DNA of 64,000 nt, taken from positions 124,001 through 188,000 of the forward strand of contig JAKJHU010000369.1 in NCBI GenBank assembly GCA_022316685.1, given 5' to 3'. This stretch comes from Progne subis subis (taxonomy: Eukaryota; Chordata; Aves; Passeriformes; Hirundinidae). The notes below the pieces were generated by a model. The model was given only the letters and a program-made list of their open reading frames with translations, had not been told where the DNA came from and ran no database searches. Position numbers and translations under genes: made by a program. The first letter of the stretch is position 1, and every line of letters begins with the position of its first letter. Below, in pieces: positions 43,270-54,943 of this stretch.

Positions 43270-43480
43270 TGGGTCAAAGCTGTACCAGGGATGGTTTAGA
43301 CTGCACAGGAGAAAGTGTTTCTTTCCTGAGAGGGTGCTCAAACACTGCACAGGCTGCCTGGAGAGGTGGTTGATGCCCCAAGGCTGTCAGTGTTTAAGAG
43401 ACATTTGGACAGTGCCCTTAATGACTGCTTTCACTTTTGGTCAGCCCTGGAGGGCTCAGGCACTTGGAGCAGACCATCAT
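43270..43480 (+). mobile_element. CR1 fragment
   Basis: CACAGGCTGCCTGGAGAGGT and ACTTTTGGTCAGCCCTGGAG are CR1 3'-region sequences; the terminal tail is lost. Confidence 0.6.
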
Positions 43481-43689
43481 CCTGCTCTGAACTGCAGATC
43501 ATTCCCAACGGGACTATCCTGGTCTGGTCTATCCCATTCCATAGTCATACCTGTACATGGATCGCTGCAGCAGCTGTGCTCAGACACTCACCTGCTCAGC
43601 AGCTTTCCCTGGATTCCAGTCTCACCAGCTGAGGCATTTGGACATCTGATGCCCAAGGCCACAGCCCCATTCCAGGTGCTGGTGCTTTT

Positions 43690-43900
43690 GTACTGCCAAC
43701 AACATTCTCCTTGGTTCTGCAGTGTCACAAGGGACCCTTTGATCCATGAGGTTCTGTAGTGTCACCGTGGTCTCTTTGGTTCCACAAGGCCTCGCTGTGC
43801 CACAGTGGCCCCTTGGTTCCATGAGGTTCTGTGCTGTCAACAGGAATCTCCTTGGTTCTGTAGTGTCATAATGGACCCTTGGTTCCATGAAGTGCCTGGC
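43690..43900. repeat. Degenerate ~42-bp minisatellite, same family as 11,170
   Basis: Repeats of CTTGGTTC(T/C)(G/A)(T/C)(A/G) and AGTGTCA(C/T)AA(G/T)GG, about five units. Confidence 0.7.
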
Positions 43901-43959
43901 CTCTCACAGCCTCTCAGAGACCCTTGTCCCCCTCATGGCCCCTCAGTGCCCCTCACAGT

Positions 43960-44330
43960 CCCTTCACAGCCATGAGTAAAGAAAGGCTGAAATGGAGCCT
44001 TTCCCCAGCGTTCCCCTCGGGGTTCATTGCGGCTGAAGCTGTGTGCTGGCGCTGGCCCCAGCGCGAACATCCCTGCAGCCGCCCAGGCCTTTGCTGTCCC
44101 CCCGTGTCCATTCCCTGTGCCCGAGTCCCGCCCGGCTCTGGCAGCAGCAGGAGCCGCAGCGCAGCGGGCGCCGGCCCGGCCCAGCCGGGGCTCCCGGGCA
44201 GGAGCAGCAGCGCCGGCCCCTTCCCACCTGCTCCTGCCTCGGCTTCCCAGGGGATTTTCCAGCTGAATTCTGGAGTAGAGCGACAATCACCCACAAACAG
44301 CCCTGATTCCTCCAGGCCTGGCTGTGCTGC
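43960..44330. other. CpG-rich, GC-rich island
   Basis: High GC with many CpG dinucleotides, unlike its surroundings. Open frames on both strands have no recognisable domain. It could be a promoter-associated island of a gene not identified here. Confidence 0.45.
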
Positions 44331-44499
44331 CCTGAGCCAGCCTCCAGAGAAAGAAAGGATCGGGTTCCAGCGCTGTTTTCAGCACTGTTTTACTCATCCT
44401 GAGGTGACAGCTGGAGGCTGCTGCTGCCTTTGCCTTGGGAATTGTAGATCATGGCTGCTCTTGCCCCTCTTCTGCTTGCCACTTGCATTTTATTTGTAA

Positions 44500-45038
44500 A
44501 ACTGCAATTGCCTCCTTTGGTTGGTGCTACTGACAGTGCTTTCCTGATGGGTAGCTCAGATACTTTTTTCAGGCATCATGATTAACAGATCTCTAAATAC
44601 TCACCAGGCCCTGAGCACTAAGTCAAGGAGAATTAAATCCACACAGGCCACATTTGCAGCACTCAAACACAGCCCTGTTGCCGGTGCTGCTGAAATAGAA
44701 TTGTTAGAGGCCATCACAGAAATTGCCTCTGAAGTGTCAAAAAAAATGAAAAAATCCACCTGAAGAAAGGAAAAACAGAACTTCTGAACTCAATTCATTG
44801 TGCAAGAAATGATAAGATTTGTCTTTACAAACAAGTTCTGGGTCTGCTGGTAGATAAAACTAGCACTGAGAGATAAGAGAAACAATGGGAAGGATTCTAC
44901 TGATTGATGAATGGAAAAGAAGAAATTTGCGTTTACAAACAAACTGTAGGTTTGTTTGTAAGTGAAATTGAATATTGAAAGATGAAAATATCAATGGGGA
45001 AAACCCAAAAATCCCGTAAGAATTAAAAACTGTTGAAG
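44500..45038. other. Unassigned AT-richer stretch with a hairpin
   Basis: A 61-codon frame (44,578-44,763) is not recognised. A perfect 11-bp inverted repeat (TACAAACAAAC / GTTTGTTTGTA) lies at ~44,933-44,959. Confidence 0.4.
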
Positions 45039-45476
45039 TGTCCGTAACGCATTTAGCAGCGCGGCCGCAGGCTAGCTCAGCGTAGTTGTCACTGCGGCAA
45101 CGTGGAAGGTCGTGGCGGCAGGCTGGGCAAGCCGCTCCCTCCCTGTGAGGACTTGGTTCCACCACACTAGCGACGGGCACAGAGATGGCAACGCAACCAC
45201 GGCGGCTGAATAAAGGCCGACTCTCCTGAGCAGGGTATAACGATGATTTATTGAGGGGAAGGGAGAACAGAGCTCCGCACTCCACAACCTGCTGCCTAGA
45301 AGAGCCTGAATGCAGGCGTGCAGGAGCTTTTAAGGGAGGGTGTAAACAGGGGTGGCGACAACGGGTCAGCCAATTACAAGGCAGGTGGGTGTAAACCGGG
45401 GGTGTAACTGCAGAACCGGGGACCAACCACAGAACAGCGGGAGGGGATTTCCAGGCCCCTAGCCTATCACTCGACA
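45039..45476 (-). mobile_element. LTR, minus orientation
   Basis: Plus-strand ends TGTCCGTAAC...CACTCGACA, 438 bp. On the minus strand there is a CTTAAAAGCTCC TATA-like region, then CAATAAATC. Outside it lies CCCTCCCTGG, i.e. a minus-strand purine tract, so it looks like a 3' LTR with its internal region truncated at ~45,770. Confidence 0.7.
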
Positions 45477-45785
45477 CCCTCCCTGGAGCTTTCCAGAAGC
45501 CAGGGAAGGGTCTTGGAGTGATAGACAGGGCGCCCAAGGGGAGAGAAAGGGGATTGACAACTTAGGAGAGAAGGGAGGAAGGATGATTGACATATAACGA
45601 ACAAAAGGTACTTAACAGTAAACAGGTTTGAACCAAACTTGAAACGGGGGGTACATGGAACAAACCACTTACAAAACTTAATAAGACTCACATAAAACTA
45701 ATTAAAAAACTGCGCACTGCCACAAAAAACTAAAGGGGTTATACATTCAAAGGGGAATCTTAAATCTTAGGAATTTTGGGAAGTC

Positions 45786-45977
45786 TGTACCTCTCAAGTA
45801 CCTCAGCCAATGGGGAAAGAGAGAAGGAAATGCGGCAGGGAAATCAGGATAAAAAGGAGGCTGCGTCCTCTGAAAATTTGAGAGACCCCAGGGGAAATGC
45901 TCAGTGGCCTCTCCCTTTATTCAAATAAATAAAAGGACTCATCCATGTCCTTTATGGACATAAACCTCTGGTGTTTG
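45786..45977 (+). mobile_element. Partial LTR, plus orientation
   Basis: GGATAAAAAGGAGGC (TATA-like), then CAAATAAATAAAAGG and a short tail, the order expected of U3-R-U5. Its left edge is unclear, and it is abutted on the right by another LTR. Confidence 0.4.
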
Positions 45978-46572
45978 TGTTCTGGAAAAAAAATATAATA
46001 GAGAGTCAGAGACTTGCTCTTTTGTATGTTTCTTTATTATCAAGCTTGGCCTTGGGGGAGAGCTTGCTTGCTCCCTTGGCAACGTGGAGGAGGAGGTACA
46101 CACAGCTTCGCTTCACAGCAAAGCTGGGGACTCCCACCCCCCCTCACGGGCTTTTTCCCTTGCCGGGGAGTCCGTTTCACGTCGCTGATCAGGGGTCGTC
46201 CAGCGATGGGGGACTCCTTCTCAGGTCACGGCGACTAAATAAAGCTGCTTCGGCGGACCCCCATACTTCTTGCACTAGTCTAAAATGCGACTACAGTCCT
46301 GGATTTTACTTTGGTTCCCTGCTTTTTAGAGTCTCTTGTTCTTGAGTTGTTCCCAGAATTCCAGTGTTCTTTTTATTTGCATATTCAGACACGATCCGGC
46401 GAATGGGAGCAGAGATACAGGTATTAAGGTGAATTCTTAATTAACAAACAAGTAAATATGGTGATAAATCAGTATTAAAACAGGAATAAGGCAAATTCTT
46501 TATACAGAATAGAATTACTTAACAATTAAGTAACTAAAACATAGATTATTTGAATAGAATTTATTTATAACA
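45978..46572 (-). mobile_element. 3' LTR of the minus-strand class I ERV
   Basis: Plus-strand ends TGTTCTGG...TTTATAACA, 595 bp. Adjacent on the minus strand is the purine tract AGAGGGGGGAGT, which fixes the orientation. The same LTR family is at 12,070-12,661. Confidence 0.88.
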
Positions 46573-46641
46573 ACTCCCCCCTCTATTTCTTTGATCGAGC
46601 TTTAGCTCGCATCAATTTGTCAAAGCATAACTAAGTATCTC

Positions 46642-46902
46642 CTATAGGACATTCCCCAAACAGGCGCTGTGCATAACTAGCTGTGTTTTTGTGGTCCAAT
46701 AAACTTTTCCATCCTCTTGGCAAGTATTCAACTGGGAGTGGTCAAAGCAGTTTGGGTTCACGTTAGTATGGACCCTGAATAAGGATCTGAGATCCTCTCC
46801 ATCGTACACTGGATGGTAGCAGTTAGCACAGGCTTTTGTTTCATAGGTGTGCTTTATGAACATCACCAGTACGATCCCTCCCAAGAGTCCGGTATGGGCC
46901 AT
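46642..46902 (-). pseudogene. Env N-terminal remnant
   Basis: 86 codons with a hydrophobic start (LLGGIVLVMFI) and a Cys-rich segment (KACANCYHPV). Probably the signal peptide and first part of the surface subunit; the rest of env is deleted. Confidence 0.5.
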
Positions 46903-47527
46903 CCTTCCTGGATCTCTTGCTCCACCCGGCCTTGCCTCTTGGAGTGGAGAGGTCTCCTAAGAACCCACTTACATGCTTCCACTTCCCTTCCCTATTAATT
47001 TAGTTGCCCTTAGAGAATGTTCTGTAGGAGATTTACCCTTTTTTTTTTTCTTCAAAAAAACCACTTTACACTTTAATTTTTCTATTACTTAAATTTGTTC
47101 AAACTGCTACTTATAGAACTTAATAACTTTTAAAATTAACATATAAAAATTTAAACTTATTTAAATCACTATTTATAAAACTTAAACCTAATAAAAAAAC
47201 TTTATACTTTTTTTTCTATTACTTAAACTTATTTAAGTTGCTATTCATAAAACTTACATTTAAAAATTATCATTAAAAAAACCCTTAAACTTACTTAAAT
47301 TCTTACTTAAAAAAAAGGCTTAAACTATATGTAAAATTAATACAAAAAAGAACTTATACCCCTTTTTAATATATCTATTACTTAAACATATCTAAAATGC
47401 TATTACAAAAACTGACTTAGGTTTACAGAAATTAACCCTTATTGTGCCCCCCCCCCCCCCTTTTTTGAGTTCGTTGAATATGGGAGAGGCAACTGAAACA
47501 AAAGGTTTTCACAGTCTCTGTTATCTC

Positions 47528-48706
47528 TTATTTCTTTTTAAAGGTTAATTTCAAGTCTTTCGGGTGTGGTGTTACTGTCCACTCGGTTTCATCCGGTGAG
47601 GGTGCTGAACTCGGGTTCTCTCCAGGAGGGGGTACTGGCCCTTTAACTCTGGTGATGTGGGTCCATCCTTTTTCCTTAGTGCGCACTGCTGTGTGAGTTG
47701 TTAACAGTACTTGGTAGGGACCTTCAAACTTCGGGGTCAGCGGGGTATTAGTCCACGTTTTGATCAATACCCAGTCTCCAGGATTGATATTATGCACATT
47801 TGCATCCAAAGGGGAAGTTTGAGGAAGATAGCCTTTCTTTCTGAGATTTTCTAAGGTTTGTCAATGGTTTTTAGATATTTTCTAGTGATTTCCTCTCCTT
47901 CCAGGTAGTCTTTAGAACTATAAGGAGATAACAAAAAGGGAAGCCCAAAACATTTCATATGGTGACACTCCTAGATCTGCTCGTGGCTGTGTTCTGATTC
48001 GTAGTAATGCTAGGGGTAAGCATTTAAGCCAATTTAGTTGAGTTTCTGCTATTAGTTTAGTCAGTACATTTTTAATGGTTTTGTTCATCCTTTCTACTCT
48101 GCCTGAGCTTTGGGGATGCCATGGGGTGTGTAACCTCCATTTTATCCCTAAGGCTTGTGTTACCTGTTGTAGAATTTGTGCTGTGAAATGTGGCCCTCTG
48201 TCTGAATCAATATTATTTATCAGCCCATACCGAGGGAGGATATCTTCTAATATGATTTTTGTTACTACTTCTGCTGTTTCCCTTTTTGTAGGAAATGCCT
48301 CTACCCAATGGGTAAGGTGATCTATGATCACTAACAAGTGTTTGTACCCTTGAACAGGGGGCATCTCAGTAAAATCAATTTGCACGTTCTGGAAGGGCCT
48401 TAAGGCTAACTCCCTCCCTCCAGGCTCAGTTTTTCTCATAACTTTTTGATTTATTTTCTGACATATTATACATCCCTGAGTAACTGCTTTTGCCAATTCG
48501 TGTACTCCAATACATAGGTTTTCCCTTAGGAAATGGTCACATAACCCCTGGGTTCCCCAGTGGGTTAAATTATGTATTTCTGTAAGCATTTTTCTGGCCA
48601 GGGTATTATTCAGAAATTTCCATCCGTCAGCTGTTAACCACACTCCGTGTTCCCCCTGGTGTAATCCTAATTCTTTTATTGCTTTCTGCTCTTTTTTACT
48701 AAACAC
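47528..48706 (-). pseudogene. Integrase of the class I ERV
   Basis: The core frame (48,706-47,918) has the zinc-binding His/Cys region (HNLTHWGTQG...CIICQK) and catalytic residues in QIDFTEMP, DSDRGPHF and GRVERMN. After a break with in-frame stops (47,810-47,917), the same frame gives the C-terminal GPY-type domain (FEGPYQVLL, GWTHITRVK; 47,809-47,528). The GPY module is typical of gamma/epsilon-type integrases. Confidence 0.9.
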
Positions 48707-48941
48707 TTGCTCTATCTTCTGCTTTTCTTGGTATTTTCTCTAATTTGAGGATTTTTACTGGTTCTCCTGGTTCTAAAGCTGCTTCTCTGGCTGTTTTATC
48801 AGCTAACTGGTTTCCCCTTATCTCGGGCATTTCTCCCTTTTGATGTCCTTTTATGTGAACTACTGCAATTTTATGGTTTTTGTAAAGATTTTAACACTGA
48901 CTTTATTAATTCTGTGTGTATTAAGTTTTTCCCTTTTGAAT

Positions 48942-49202
48942 TTAAATATCCCGTCCTTCCCAAATTTTCCCAAATGTGTGCACGATACCAAAGGCATATC
49001 TAGAGTCTGTGTAAATGGTCCCTCGGTCATCTTTAAGTAAGTCTAGCCCTCTCTTTAGTGCATATATTTCACAGCACTGTGCTGACCAATTACTTGGTAA
49101 CTTTCCCTTTTCTAAAACTTTCATTTTCTCTCCCTCAATCACAGAGTATCCTGATATTCTTTTCCCTTCCACCACTCGGGATGACCCATCTGTGAACAAC
49201 AC
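48942..49202 (-). pseudogene. RNase H of the class I ERV
   Basis: 86 codons with LFTDGSSR, CCEIYALKRGL and YTDSRYAFG active-site motifs. It is in a different frame from both neighbours. Confidence 0.88.
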
Positions 49203-49323
49203 TCTCCCATATGGAAGGGGTGTATCCTCTAAATCTTCCTCACTTTTGTCTGCATATCAATGAGTTCTAGGCAATGGTGTTCTATTTCTTCAGTGGACTC
49301 ACCAGAGAGAAATTGGGCTGGAT

Positions 49324-49758
49324 TTAAGCTTTTGATGTTGTTAGTTCTAGGTTATCTGTATTTATCAGTATAATTTCATATTTTAGGATTCTAGAATCTG
49401 TGAGCCACTTTTGAGCTCTTTGACTTAAGATTGTTTTCAAATCATGTGGAGTATGTATCTTTATCTTTCTCTGTAATGTTAACTTTTGAGCCTCTTCTAT
49501 CAAAAGAGCTGCAGTAGCAACTGCTTGGAGGCAAGCTGGCCATCCCCTGGCCACTGGATCTAGTAGTTTTGATAGAAATGCTACAGGTTTTCGGTATCCT
49601 CCCCATTCTTGGGTTAAAACTCCATATGCTATCCCTTCCTCGGTGTTTATAAACAAATCAAACTCCTTTTTAAGATCGGGTAAGCTTAAAACTGGTGCTG
49701 AGGATAATTTCTCTTTCAGATCTTGTAGCTGCCTCTCGTCACTCTCTGTCCAATTCAT
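49324..49758 (-). pseudogene. RT connection region of the class I ERV
   Basis: 144 codons with APVLSLPDLKKEFDLFINTE and KPVAFLSKLLDPVARGWPAC, the tether between RT and RNase H. The YXDD core lies beyond the truncation and is absent. Confidence 0.88.
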
Positions 49759-49811
49759 TGGTTCTTGGTCTATTCATTTATCATAAAGAAATTTGACCCC
49801 TTGAGTTTACT

Positions 49812-51260
49812 TATCTGCTGTGGGAGACAGTGTCAAAGGCCTTGCTGAAGTCCAAATACACAACATCCACAGCATTCCCACATCCACCAGGTGGGTCACC
49901 TGGTCATAAAAGGAGAGCAGGCTGGTCAAACACGACCTACCCCTCCTAAACCCATGCTGCTGGGTCTGATACCCTGGCCATCCTGTAGGTGCTGTGTGAT
50001 GACACTCAATATAAACTGCTCCATGACCTTACCGGGTACTGAGGTCAGGCTAACTGGCCTCTAATTACCAGGATCCTCCTTCCCACCCTTCTTGTGAATG
50101 GTGTCACATTGGCCAGCTTCCAGTCACCTGGAACCTCACCAGTGAGCCAGGGCTGTTGGTAAATGATGGAGAGCAGCTTTGCAGGCTCATCTGCCAGCTC
50201 CCTCATCACCTTGGGATGGATCCCATCTGGGCCCATAGATTTCTGAACATCCAAGCATCTCAGCAGTTCTCTGACTGCCTCCTCCTGGATAACAGGGGGA
50301 CCATTCTGCTCCCTGACACCATCTACCAGCCCAGGAGGGCAGTTGTTCTGGGGACAAGCCATCTTCCCACTAAAGACTGAGGAAAAGATGGCATCAAGCA
50401 CTTCTGCCTTCCCTCATCTGCAGTTACTAAGTTCCTTCCCACATCCAGTAGAGAACAAAGGTAGGTCTTACCCTTCTTTTTGTCGTTAATATATTTGTAA
50501 AAACATTTTTTATTATCCTTTACTAAAGTTGCCAAAATAAGTTTGAACTGAGCTTTGGCCACCCTACTGTTTTTCCTACATGCCCTAGCAACTCTCTTAA
50601 ATACCTCCTGAGAGACCTGACCCTCCTTCCAAAGATGGTACATCTTCTTTTTATTCCTAAGGTCTTTCAAAACCCTGTTGCCCATCCAGGATGGACGTTT
50701 GCCTCGTCAGCTCATCTTTCAGCACACAGTCTGTTCCTCTGCCCTCAAGATCTCTGCTTTGAAGCATGCCCACCCTTCCTGGACTTCATTGTTTTTAATG
50801 CTTCCCAAGGAACTCTCTGAATAAGTCTCCTAAACAGGCCAAGTCTGCCCTCCTGAATTTAGTGTAAAAGTCTTATTGATGTTCCTCCTGATTTCACCAA
50901 ATATTGAGAACTCTCTCATTTCTTGATCACTCTGTCCCAAGCATCCTCCAACCACCACATCTCCCACCTGTCCTTCTCTATTTGCAAACAACAGGTCTAA
51001 CATAGTCCATCCCCTGGTGGGCTCACACCAGCTGTGACAACAGGTTGTTCTCCATACACTCCAAAACCTTCCTGGACTGCCTCTTTCTGCTGTATGGAGA
51101 TCCCAGCAGATGTCTGGCAGGTTGAAGTCACCTACAAGAACAGGGGCTGGTGATCCTGAAACATTCTCCAGCTGCTTATAGAATAAGTTGTCCACCTCTT
51201 CTTCCTGCTTGGGTGGACGATAACAGACTCCCAGTAGGTACCACCGGTACCCTGTCCTGT
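49812..51260 (-). mobile_element. CR1 LINE ORF2 fragment, lacking its 3' end
   Basis: On the minus strand: an upstream region including LLDLLFANREGQVGDV and LVGDFNLPDICW (endonuclease/linker part), then RT blocks GDWKLANVTPF and SMGPDGIHPKVMREL, ending at the AFDTVSH motif (~49,830). Frames are broken. A CR1 normally keeps its 3' end; this one is cut at ~49,812 where the ERV begins. Confidence 0.88.
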
Positions 51261-51930
51261 TTTCTTAGGGGAGAACAGTCACAATGAAAACCTTACCAAT
51301 GGCACAGCTCCCCAGTCCACAAGGAAAAGAAAGAACAAGTTGTCAGGTTTATCAAATATTTGTCCTGCTTTGCTGCAAGACTCCTGCTGCATGCACAGTG
51401 TGGAAAGCCAAGGGAAGCTGCCATTGGTGGCACATCTTGTGCCAGAAGCTCCACCCTGTTCTGCAGGAAGTTTTTGGAAAGAGCAAACGGGATTGTGGAG
51501 CAGATTCTAGGGAAACTGAAAGAACTTTTAAGAAATGAAATGAAAATGGAAAGAAACATTCCAAGATGTTTTTCTCTATTTATTTCTATGCTCCCCTTTT
51601 CCATCTTGCACTACTTCTCCATCCCATCAATTCCAAATGGATCTCACCTCGAAGATCCATGAGTTGGCAAATTTCAGACACTGTAAAATACCATGAGCTA
51701 CATCCAGTTTGCCTTCCCCTGTTTTTCTTGGAAAGCAATGCTGGAGACACAGGTGCAGTGCTTGGGTCAGGTACAAATTGTGCGTTCAGGGAATGTGCTC
51801 TGACAGTGTCTGACCCTCAGCAGGGACAATGCACAGCAGCAGCCAAGGGGATTCCTGTGCCACCGTGCAGGAGTCAAGACTCTGGGTCTTGGCTCAACAC
51901 TGCAAAGTTCCCGTGTCTGGACAGGCTCAG
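51261..51930. other. Unassigned spacer upstream of the PIM locus
   Basis: No repeat or gene recognised. It may hold distal promoter sequence of the kinase. Confidence 0.4.
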
Positions 51931-52800
51931 GGGCTGCCCCCGGGGAGCGCGGGGCTCGGCGCGGGGCTGAGCGGGCAACGGACAAACGGACACGGGGAAA
52001 AACGGCCCCAGGGCTTCAGTTGCAGCAGCGGCAGCAGCAGCAGCAGCAGCAGCGGCAGCAGCAGTGGCAGAAGCATCGGCATAAGCCAAAGAAGTGGTTT
52101 TATCGACTCCCTCCCGCTTCTTCTCTCCCTCTCCCTCAGTCCCACACCTCTCCCGCAGTCCCGCACCCTCTCCCGGTCTCCCTTTCCCGGTGTCCCCCTC
52201 CTCTCCCAGTCTCCCTCTCCCCTGCCGGGCCGGGCCATGCCCCCAGCCCGCCCCCGGCCCCGGACGGGGCTGCCCCGTCCCCGCCCCCGGGCGTCCCGCC
52301 GCGGTCTCCCCTCCGCCCGGCTCTGGCCGTACTGGCGGTGGCGATGCTGGGCGGGCATCAGTGCCTGGAGCCAAGGGGGCATCGCTGCCCTTTGGCTGCA
52401 CCTGAGCCATGCTCGGCCCCGGCCCCGGCCCCGGCCCCGGCCCCGGCTCCTCCCGGGCCCCGCAGAGGACACACGCGGTGCAGCCGCTCCCGCTGCCTCC
52501 GCTGCGGCTTCCCCGGCCCGAGCTCCGCCGCTCGGCAGCGCGGCCGCCGGCCCCGAGCCGCCGCTGTCCCCCCCAGGAGCGAACGCCTGGGGATGCCCGG
52601 CCCGGGGCGGTTGAGGGGCGCTCGGGGGCCGTTCCTGGCCCCGGGCCGAGCGCTGACAGCCGCGTCTCGCCGGCAGGGAAGGCGCAGCACGGCCTCAAGG
52701 AGCAGTACCGAGTGGGGTCGCTCCTGGGGCGCGGCGGCTTCGGCAGCGTCTTCGCGGCGACGCGGCTCTCGGACGGCGCCCCGGTGAGCGGCGGGGCCGG
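51930..52800. promoter_or_regulatory. CpG-island-like GC-rich region over PIM exon 1
   Basis: Very GC- and CpG-rich DNA with a CAG-type trinucleotide run (52,019-52,075) and a (GGCCCC)n-like stretch (~52,413-52,450). It covers the 5' end and first coding exon of the kinase, as expected for a promoter island. Confidence 0.6.
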
Positions 52801-54672
52801 CGGCGGGCGCAGGAGATGGAGGATGGGGCTGGGCAGGGCGGGTGCTGAGCTCATCCCGCTGCTCCCCTTGGTTTGCAGGTGGCCATCAAAAGGGTGCCAC
52901 GGAACCGCGTCCGGCACTGGGACCAGCTGGTGAGTGAGCGGGGCCAGCGGGAGAAGCCGGGGCGTGCTGGGCGGGGATGAGCCGAGGCCCGGCAGGGTGG
53001 AAGCCCCAAGGATGCCTGGAGGGAGAGCGGGCGTGAGGCCAGCGCAGGGTGCAGAGCATCCCGGGCTGGGTGAGGGCTTCCCCAGCCCTGGCACGGCATC
53101 AGCCCCACTGACGGCATCGTGCTCCTCCCGCAGCCCAACGGCACCAGCGCACCACTGGAGATCGTGCTGCTGCACAAGGTCTCCACTGGCTTCCCTGGTG
53201 TCGCCCAGCTGCTGGAGTGGCTTGAGCTCCCCAACGACATCATCATGGTGCTGGAGCGCCCGGAACGATGTCAGGACCTCCGGCATTTCATTCGGGCACG
53301 GGGGTTCCTGTCCGAGGAGGTGGCGGGAGCTGTTCCACCAGGTGCTGGAGGCCGTGCAGCACTGCACCAGCTGCGGGGTCCTGCACAGAGACGTCAAACC
53401 GGAGAACATCCTGGTTGACCTGGCCACCGGGCAGGCCAAATTGATCGACTTCGGCTGTGGCACCTACCTGCAAGACACGGCCTACACTCACTTTGCAGGT
53501 GAGCCCACAAAGGGGTGTGCTCCCAGTTCTGGACATCTCCTGGCCCAACATCTCATGACCCAGCCTGGGTGTGGCAGCAGGGTTCTCCCTTTGCTGCCAG
53601 TCATGGCATTGAGTCTTCAGCCAAGTTGCTTTTGAGCAGGGGCAGGTGGGGGTCAGCTTCCAGCCGTGCTGGCAGCCTTTTCCAGCCACTCTGCCAGGAC
53701 TGGGGCTGGGACTGGGGCAGCCAGCCTGACAGAAACACCCGTGTGTGGGGGTGGCAGAGAGGGGTGGAGCCAGAACCTGTGCAGCAGCCAGTTTGGTGTG
53801 CAGGTGAGAAAGGGCTTGGACTGCTCCAGTTTGCCTTGGCTTCGGAATGTTTTTGGGGCAATGCAGGCAGGGAGGATGAAGGCATGGTTTTTCCCCAGCA
53901 CTGAATGGGATTTTCCTTGTCATGGTTGGGCATTGCCAGAACTTACACTGCCCTCTTCCAACACCAGTGGCTTCTTTTCCAACCCCAAGGTTGTCCACAA
54001 GTCCCAGGTGCTGGTGAGAGGGCAGCAGGTCACACCACGTGCCACTGGGGCAGCCTGCATGCCCAGGGATGCTGGGGCCAGGCTCTGGGAGCAGCAGCAT
54101 CCCCCTGATGAGCTCCATCTGTATTCCATAGGAACACCGTCATACAGTCCCCCGGAATGGACCCACTTTGGCTGGTACTACGGCAAGCCAGCTACCATCT
54201 GGTCCCTGGGCATCCTGCTGCACCAGATGGTCTGCGGGGAGCACCCTTTCAGGAGGGGCCAGAACATCAGCTGGGACCATCAGCTCTCGCTGCCACAACG
54301 GCTCTCTCAAGGTGGATCCTCATCTCTGGGCACGGGGGCAATACCAGTGCTGGGAGACAGCAGCGGGCTGTGAGCATCCTGCTCTGGCAGCTGCTGAGGA
54401 GGTGGCACATGTCCTGCTCTCCTGCTCTCCTCCAAAACAGGGAATTGATGGGAAAGTTTAGGCCCAGCTCTGAGCACATCCAGCATGGCCTGGGCATGGG
54501 AATAGTGGGCAAAGCAGACAGGAGCCTTCTCTAAATGACCGCGGTTTCTGGTTTCTCTCCCCAGAGTGCCAAGATCTGATCAGGAGGTGTTTAACCATGC
54601 TAGACGTGGACAGGCCCTCATTAGAAGACCTCTTCCATGATCCTTGGATGCAGGATATTCATCAGCTGTAGA
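52409..54672 (+). pseudogene. PIM1-like: PIM-type serine/threonine kinase, five exons, one frameshift
   Basis: Proto-oncogene PIM family cytoplasmic kinase. Exons by splice signals: 1, 52,409-52,783; 2, 52,879-52,929; 3, 53,134-53,498; 4, 54,132-54,311; 5, 54,565-54,672 (TAG). All introns are GT-AG with consistent phases. Motifs: glycine loop LGRGGFGSVF (~52,724), VAIK lysine (52,879), PIM-type proline-rich hinge [13 protein letters not shown] (~53,384), DFG (53,447), TPSYSPPEW (~54,132), and C-lobe end HDPWMQD. Two bases appear missing at ~53,325 (SEEVA, then frame change), so exon 3 is shifted and the product would end before the catalytic loop. The otherwise complete structure means an assembly error must be excluded. 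The start is uncertain: ATG 52,409 keeps the frame, but an upstream ATG (52,237) with a splice into 52,676 is possible. Confidence 0.8.
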
Positions 54673-54943
54673 AGAGGGAGAGAGCCACAGGCACCCTTTG
54701 ATGCAGGGCCCTGGTAAGTAACAGCTGCACACATGCCTTGGCAATCAGAAGCAAAGAAACCCAGACTTTTTTCTGCTGCCTGTCACTGCACAGGGGTCCT
54801 CAGATGGGAGCACGCAGCCCTTGTGCTGGAGCTGAGCGTGTCTGCCCAGCACTGGTGGCTGCCATCCCAGCTGGTTTGGCTTGTCCTGGTTCACTGACAG
54901 CTGGGGCCCTGGGCAGAGCACTGAGAGCCTGGTCTCACCCCCA

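Larger units (their letters stand above)
46573..49810 (-). mobile_element. Class I (gamma-like) ERV internal region, 5'-truncated
   Basis: Minus-strand order: RT connection, RNase H, integrase, env start, purine tract, LTR. Gag, protease and the RT core are missing, and the element ends abruptly against a CR1 fragment at ~49,812. An AT-rich, homopolymer-rich stretch (46,990-47,440) and a C14 run (~47,447) sit between integrase and env. Confidence 0.88.

Noticed and set aside
42974..43759. 261-codon plus-strand frame
   Set aside because: It runs through a CR1 fragment and a minisatellite, so it is a chance frame.
43924..44499. 191-codon plus-strand frame over the CpG-rich island
   Set aside because: No start context, domain or splice structure recognised, and the opposite strand is equally open; kept only as a CpG-rich feature.
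47040..47430. Regularly spaced AT-rich short motifs resembling a repeat/spacer array
   Set aside because: Degenerate A/T slippage sequence (ACTTAAA variants) without constant repeats or spacers; not CRISPR-like, and the organism is a bird.
51874..53463. 529-codon minus-strand frame over the PIM locus
   Set aside because: Antisense of a CpG island and kinase exons. The plus strand has kinase motifs and matching splice sites, while this frame has only Arg/Pro/Gly-rich low complexity.
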